Of a stretch of 64,000 nt of DNA, positions 61,498 to 64,000 are shown in pieces. The translations under genes and the position numbers were made by a program. The notes below the pieces were generated by a model, which did not search any database, was not told where the DNA came from, and saw only the letters and a program-made list of their open reading frames with translations. The number at the start of each line of letters is the position of its first letter. The stretch's first letter is position 1. Source of the DNA: Pseudarthrobacter sulfonivorans (lineage in GTDB: Bacteria; Actinomycetota; Actinomycetes; Actinomycetales; Micrococcaceae); NCBI RefSeq assembly GCF_001484605.1, contig NZ_CP013747.1, positions 248,001 through 312,000 of the forward strand. Direction: 5' to 3'.

Positions 61498-62405
61498 CCT
61501 CGACGCTCGCCTCAGGTCAGGGATCCTTCGATTTAGACGGCGCTATTGACCTGCACATCCACACCGCACCCTGCTTGTTCCCCAGGCTTGGCGACGACGT
61601 CGAGACGGTGCAGCGCTGCGCAGACGCGGGTTTGCGCGCCGTCGCAATCAAGAGTCATCACGAGAGCACCGTGTCACGGGCCCGGCTCGCGGGCAAAGCG
61701 GTTCCTGGCATCGACGTCATTGGCGGGATCACCCTCAACTGGACCGTGGGCGGCGTCAATCCCTACGCGGTCGAGGCTGCCTTGCTGACTGGAGGCCGGA
61801 TCGTATGGGGGCCAAGCGGCCATGCGGCGTATCACGGGGAAATCATGGGCGGTTTGGGATCGTGGGGAATCCCGGGCATGAACATGCCTGGGAAGGTGAA
61901 TCAAGGCGTGGAGGTGGTCGACGAGAACGGACGGCTGACCACTCAGTCACAGGCAGTGCTGGACCTGGTGGGTGAGCATGATGCTCTTTTCGCCACCTCA
62001 CATATCAGCCCCGACGAGATCCTCGCTGTCCTTGACTACGCGAGGCCCCGCGGCATTCGGGTGCTTGTAAACCACGTCTTCTACCTGCCCCGGGTCGATG
62101 AGGAGTTCCTGGCCAAGGTTGTGACAGGAGGCGGGGCCATCGAGCTGATCAGTGCGTTGATGCTGGTGCCGTCCCTGCAGAGCGACCTGGACTATACGTA
62201 CGCGCGGCTAGTGGCAACCATCAGGCGATTCGGCGCGGAAAACTTCGTTCTGGCCTCGGACGGCGGGGGCGTCTCCATGGCGCTGTGGCCGGATGAGCAA
62301 CTGCGGATGTTCGCGCGCCTGCTCCTCAATGCCGGCCTCACCGAGGCCGAACTCGACCAGACGCTTCGCACCAATCCTGCCCGGCTCATCGGGCTGTCCA
62401 CCTAA
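61494..62405 (+). CDS. DUF6282-type metal-dependent hydrolase-like protein
   Basis: 303 residues, collinear with the protein at 10063-10977. Candidate metal residues: DLHIHTAPC, KSHHEST, FATSHISPDE, VLVNHVFYLPRVDEEF and LASDGGGVSMAL. ATG overlaps the synthetase stop (ATGA). Here it belongs to a CoA-ester operon, whereas the paralogue sits beside an alcohol dehydrogenase, so its chemistry is probably common to both pathways, such as hydrolysis of a lactone, amide or ester. Confidence 0.82.
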   Translation: MTSTLASGQGSFDLDGAIDLHIHTAPCLFPRLGDDVETVQRCADAGLRAVAIKSHHESTVSRARLAGKAVPGIDVIGGITLNWTVGGVNPYAVEAALLTGGRIVWGPSGHAAYHGEIMGGLGSWGIPGMNMPGKVNQGVEVVDENGRLTTQSQAVLDLVGEHDALFATSHISPDEILAVLDYARPRGIRVLVNHVFYLPRVDEEFLAKVVTGGGAIELISALMLVPSLQSDLDYTYARLVATIRRFGAENFVLASDGGGVSMALWPDEQLRMFARLLLNAGLTEAELDQTLRTNPARLIGLST

Positions 62406-62425
62406 CACCCCCACACGGAGGCATC

Positions 62426-63178
62426 ATGAATACCATTGATCTGAATAACAAGGTCGCCATTGTCACTGGTGGCGCACAGGGCATCGGCCGGGCCATCGCT
62501 GAACGCCTGCTTCGATCCGGCGCGGAGGTCCACATTTGGGACGTCGACACCGCCGCTCTTTCCACGTCGGCCCAGGAACTGGGGTTGTTGGGCAAGGTGG
62601 TGGCGCATGAGGTCGACCAAACCGATTTCGCCGCCGTGGCAACAGCGGCCAAAGCGGTTGAGCAGTCTCACGGAAAAATTGACATCCTCGTTAACAACGC
62701 GGGCATCGCCGGGCCAGCCAAGCCTCTGCTTGAGTACAGCCCGCAGGAGTGGGGTGCGGTCATTGACGTCGATCTGAACGGAGCGTTCAACTGCTGCCAT
62801 GCCGTCGTGCCGGTCATGGTGAAGAACAACTACGGGCGCGTGCTGAATGTTGCTTCCGTCGCGGGCAAGGAAGGCAATCCCAACGCCGCGGCCTATTCGG
62901 CCGCCAAGGCTGGAGTCATTGCCATGACGAAGTCGCTGGCCAAAGAACTGGCTCACCACGAAATTGCCGTCAACTGCATCACCCCTACTGCAGTTGCGAC
63001 AAAGATCTTCGATCAAGTGACCGTGGAGCACATCGGGTACATTCTCGAACGCATACCCCGGGGCCGCTTTCTGAAGGCCGAGGAGCTTGCGGCCATGGTG
63101 GCCTGGCTGGTCAGTGCCGAGAACTCCTTCACGACGGGAGCAGCGTTTGACCTGTCCGGGGGGCGGGCCACTTACTGA
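62426..63178 (+). CDS. SDR dehydrogenase, FabG-like
   Basis: 250 residues. Cofactor loop VTGGAQGIGRAIAERLL, DVDTAAL after strand 2 (an acidic residue favouring NAD), NNAGIAGPAKPLL, catalytic serine in VLNVASVAGKEGN, YSAAKAGVIAMTKSLAKEL and the C-terminal FDLSGGRATY. ATG 20 bp after the DUF6282 stop with ribosome site ACGGAGG. Likely oxidises a 3-hydroxyacyl intermediate. Confidence 0.92.
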   Translation: MNTIDLNNKVAIVTGGAQGIGRAIAERLLRSGAEVHIWDVDTAALSTSAQELGLLGKVVAHEVDQTDFAAVATAAKAVEQSHGKIDILVNNAGIAGPAKPLLEYSPQEWGAVIDVDLNGAFNCCHAVVPVMVKNNYGRVLNVASVAGKEGNPNAAAYSAAKAGVIAMTKSLAKELAHHEIAVNCITPTAVATKIFDQVTVEHIGYILERIPRGRFLKAEELAAMVAWLVSAENSFTTGAAFDLSGGRATY

Positions 63179-63286
63179 GCCGCCAGTAGTTCGGCTAGCC
63201 CGGATCCCTAGGTCGTGAGGATCCTCTGACGGACTGAGTAATCCACAGACCAAGGACTTCAGGAAACCCACCTAAGAGGAGAAAAC

Positions 63287-64000
63287 ATGGGTACGAACCC
63301 AACGCTTTTGACACCAATGACGATTCGCGGGGTGACTCTGCGCAACCGCATCGTTCTCTCTCCGATGCTTACTTACGCGGCAGAGGCCGGCTACGTCAAT
63401 GACTGGCACCTGGTGCATCTCGGCAAGTTTGCTCTCGGCGGGTGCGGTTTGGTGTTCATGGAATCTACCAAGGTCGATCCTGGTGGTCTCACGACGCCGA
63501 GGGACTGCGGCATATGGAAGGACGATTTCATTCCTGGGCTGCAGCGGATCACGCGGTTCCTGAAGCAGCACGGGGCCGTGGCAGGGATCCAGCTCGGGCA
63601 CTCAGGCAGGAAGGCTCGGAACTCAGTGCCGTGGCAGGGGCGGTCACAACTGCCGAGTCCGTTTCCTGACGTGGAAGACGGAACCGACTGGGAGCTGGTC
63701 GCACCCAGCCCGTTGCCAGCCGGGCCTGGCCTGGAGGTTCCGCGCGAACTGACCATCGCGGAGATCCACGAGATGATCTCTGGTTGGGGGGCGGCCGCCC
63801 GGCGTGCCCATGAGGCCGGTTTCGATGTCCTGGAAGTCCACGGAGCCCACGGATATTTGATCCACCAATTCCTCTCCCCCACAGCCAACCAGCGCACAGA
63901 CGCCTATGGCGGAAGCCTGGAGAACAGAATGCGGTTCGCCATTGAGGTAGTGACGGAGGTGCGCCGGCACTGGCCCGAGGATAAGCCCCTGTTCTTCCGT
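63287..64000 (+). CDS. NADH:flavin oxidoreductase, Old Yellow Enzyme family (3' end cut by window edge)
   Basis: The first 238 codons are open to the window end. MTIRGVTLRNRIVLSPMLTY with the FMN-phosphate side, FMESTKVDPGGLTTPRDCGI, VAGIQLGHSGRKA, and FDVLEVHGAHGYLIHQFLSP followed by NQRTDAYGGSLENRMRFAIE, all diagnostic. ATG at 63287 follows AGAGGAGAAAAC. It would reduce a conjugated C=C, or act like 2,4-dienoyl-CoA reductase if a Fe-S domain follows beyond the window. 108 bp after the SDR, probably the same operon. Confidence 0.92.
   Translation, partial: MGTNPTLLTPMTIRGVTLRNRIVLSPMLTYAAEAGYVNDWHLVHLGKFALGGCGLVFMESTKVDPGGLTTPRDCGIWKDDFIPGLQRITRFLKQHGAVAGIQLGHSGRKARNSVPWQGRSQLPSPFPDVEDGTDWELVAPSPLPAGPGLEVPRELTIAEIHEMISGWGAAARRAHEAGFDVLEVHGAHGYLIHQFLSPTANQRTDAYGGSLENRMRFAIEVVTEVRRHWPEDKPLFFR

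Noticed and set aside
1..64000. CRISPR arrays, intact rRNA or tRNA genes, replication origin
   Set aside because: No regularly spaced repeats, intact RNA gene structure or replication gene was seen in the window.

Overview
The window looks like an accessory, catabolism-rich region from a high-GC actinobacterium, most plausibly Arthrobacter-like (Micrococcaceae). This rests on GC-rich coding, GTG/TTG starts with strong AGGAGG-type ribosome sites, MHS-type MFS carriers, AcoR-like regulators without a sigma-54 contact loop, and the gene repertoire. The genus is an inference; no rRNA, replication or ribosomal-protein gene is present to fix it.

Region 1 (1-6000): two tripartite tricarboxylate transporter (TTT) gene sets on the minus strand (tctC-tctB running off the left edge, and a complete tctC-tctB-tctA). 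A TetR-type regulator lies between them. Three 30-bp operators of identical layout (GATAG-N4-CTCC-N4-GGAG-N4-CTATC) sit before the regulator (two copies) and before the complete tctC operon (one copy). Region 2 (6000-8830): about 2.8 kb of decayed DNA with remnants of an alcohol dehydrogenase, a serine recombinase, a biotin carboxylase and the 3' end of a tRNA, plus two near-identical 19-bp palindromes. It reads as the scar of a mobile or island boundary.

Region 3 (8830-21570): minus-strand oxidation genes (two zinc alcohol dehydrogenases, an aldehyde dehydrogenase present twice, a DUF6282 hydrolase-like protein, an MHS permease, a frameshifted MFS permease) and an AcoR-like activator. An 1831-bp direct repeat (12890-14720 and 18370-20200, one difference seen) carries the aldehyde dehydrogenase and the 3' end of the activator; the first copy is fused to a decayed DUF6282 gene. 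Region 4 (21670-30500): a minus-strand operon for an MHS permease, a carboxymuconolactone-decarboxylase-like protein, a COG3618 lactonase-type amidohydrolase, an SDR, a ThDP-dependent 2-oxoacid decarboxylase-like enzyme and a semialdehyde dehydrogenase. It is bounded by a divergent LysR regulator with two T-N11-A boxes. Region 5 (30600-34610): a frameshifted D-2-hydroxyacid dehydrogenase and a two-gene efflux unit (a 14-TM MFS protein with two extra C-terminal beta-sandwich-like domains, plus TetR).

Region 6 (34735-64000) is the main system. From a short control region at 56062-56289, about 20 genes run leftward in one nearly gapless array: GntR, lactonase-like MBL protein, livKHMGF, HMG-CoA-lyase-like enzyme, CaiB/BaiF CoA-transferase, enoyl-CoA hydratase, MmgE/PrpD, acyl-CoA ligase, tctCBA, etfB-etfA, cytochrome b, a second MBL hydrolase and an HpcH/HpaI aldolase. 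At least seven genes run rightward: epimerase, acyl-CoA dehydrogenase, FAH-family hydrolase, NDP-forming acyl-CoA synthetase, DUF6282, SDR and Old Yellow Enzyme. Together these could import an acid by two routes, activate it to a CoA thioester, dehydrogenate it through a dedicated ETF with a possible cytochrome b outlet, hydrate it and cleave it by lyase/aldolase steps. The substrate is not identifiable from sequence alone; a branched or carboxylated acyl-CoA is the best inference.
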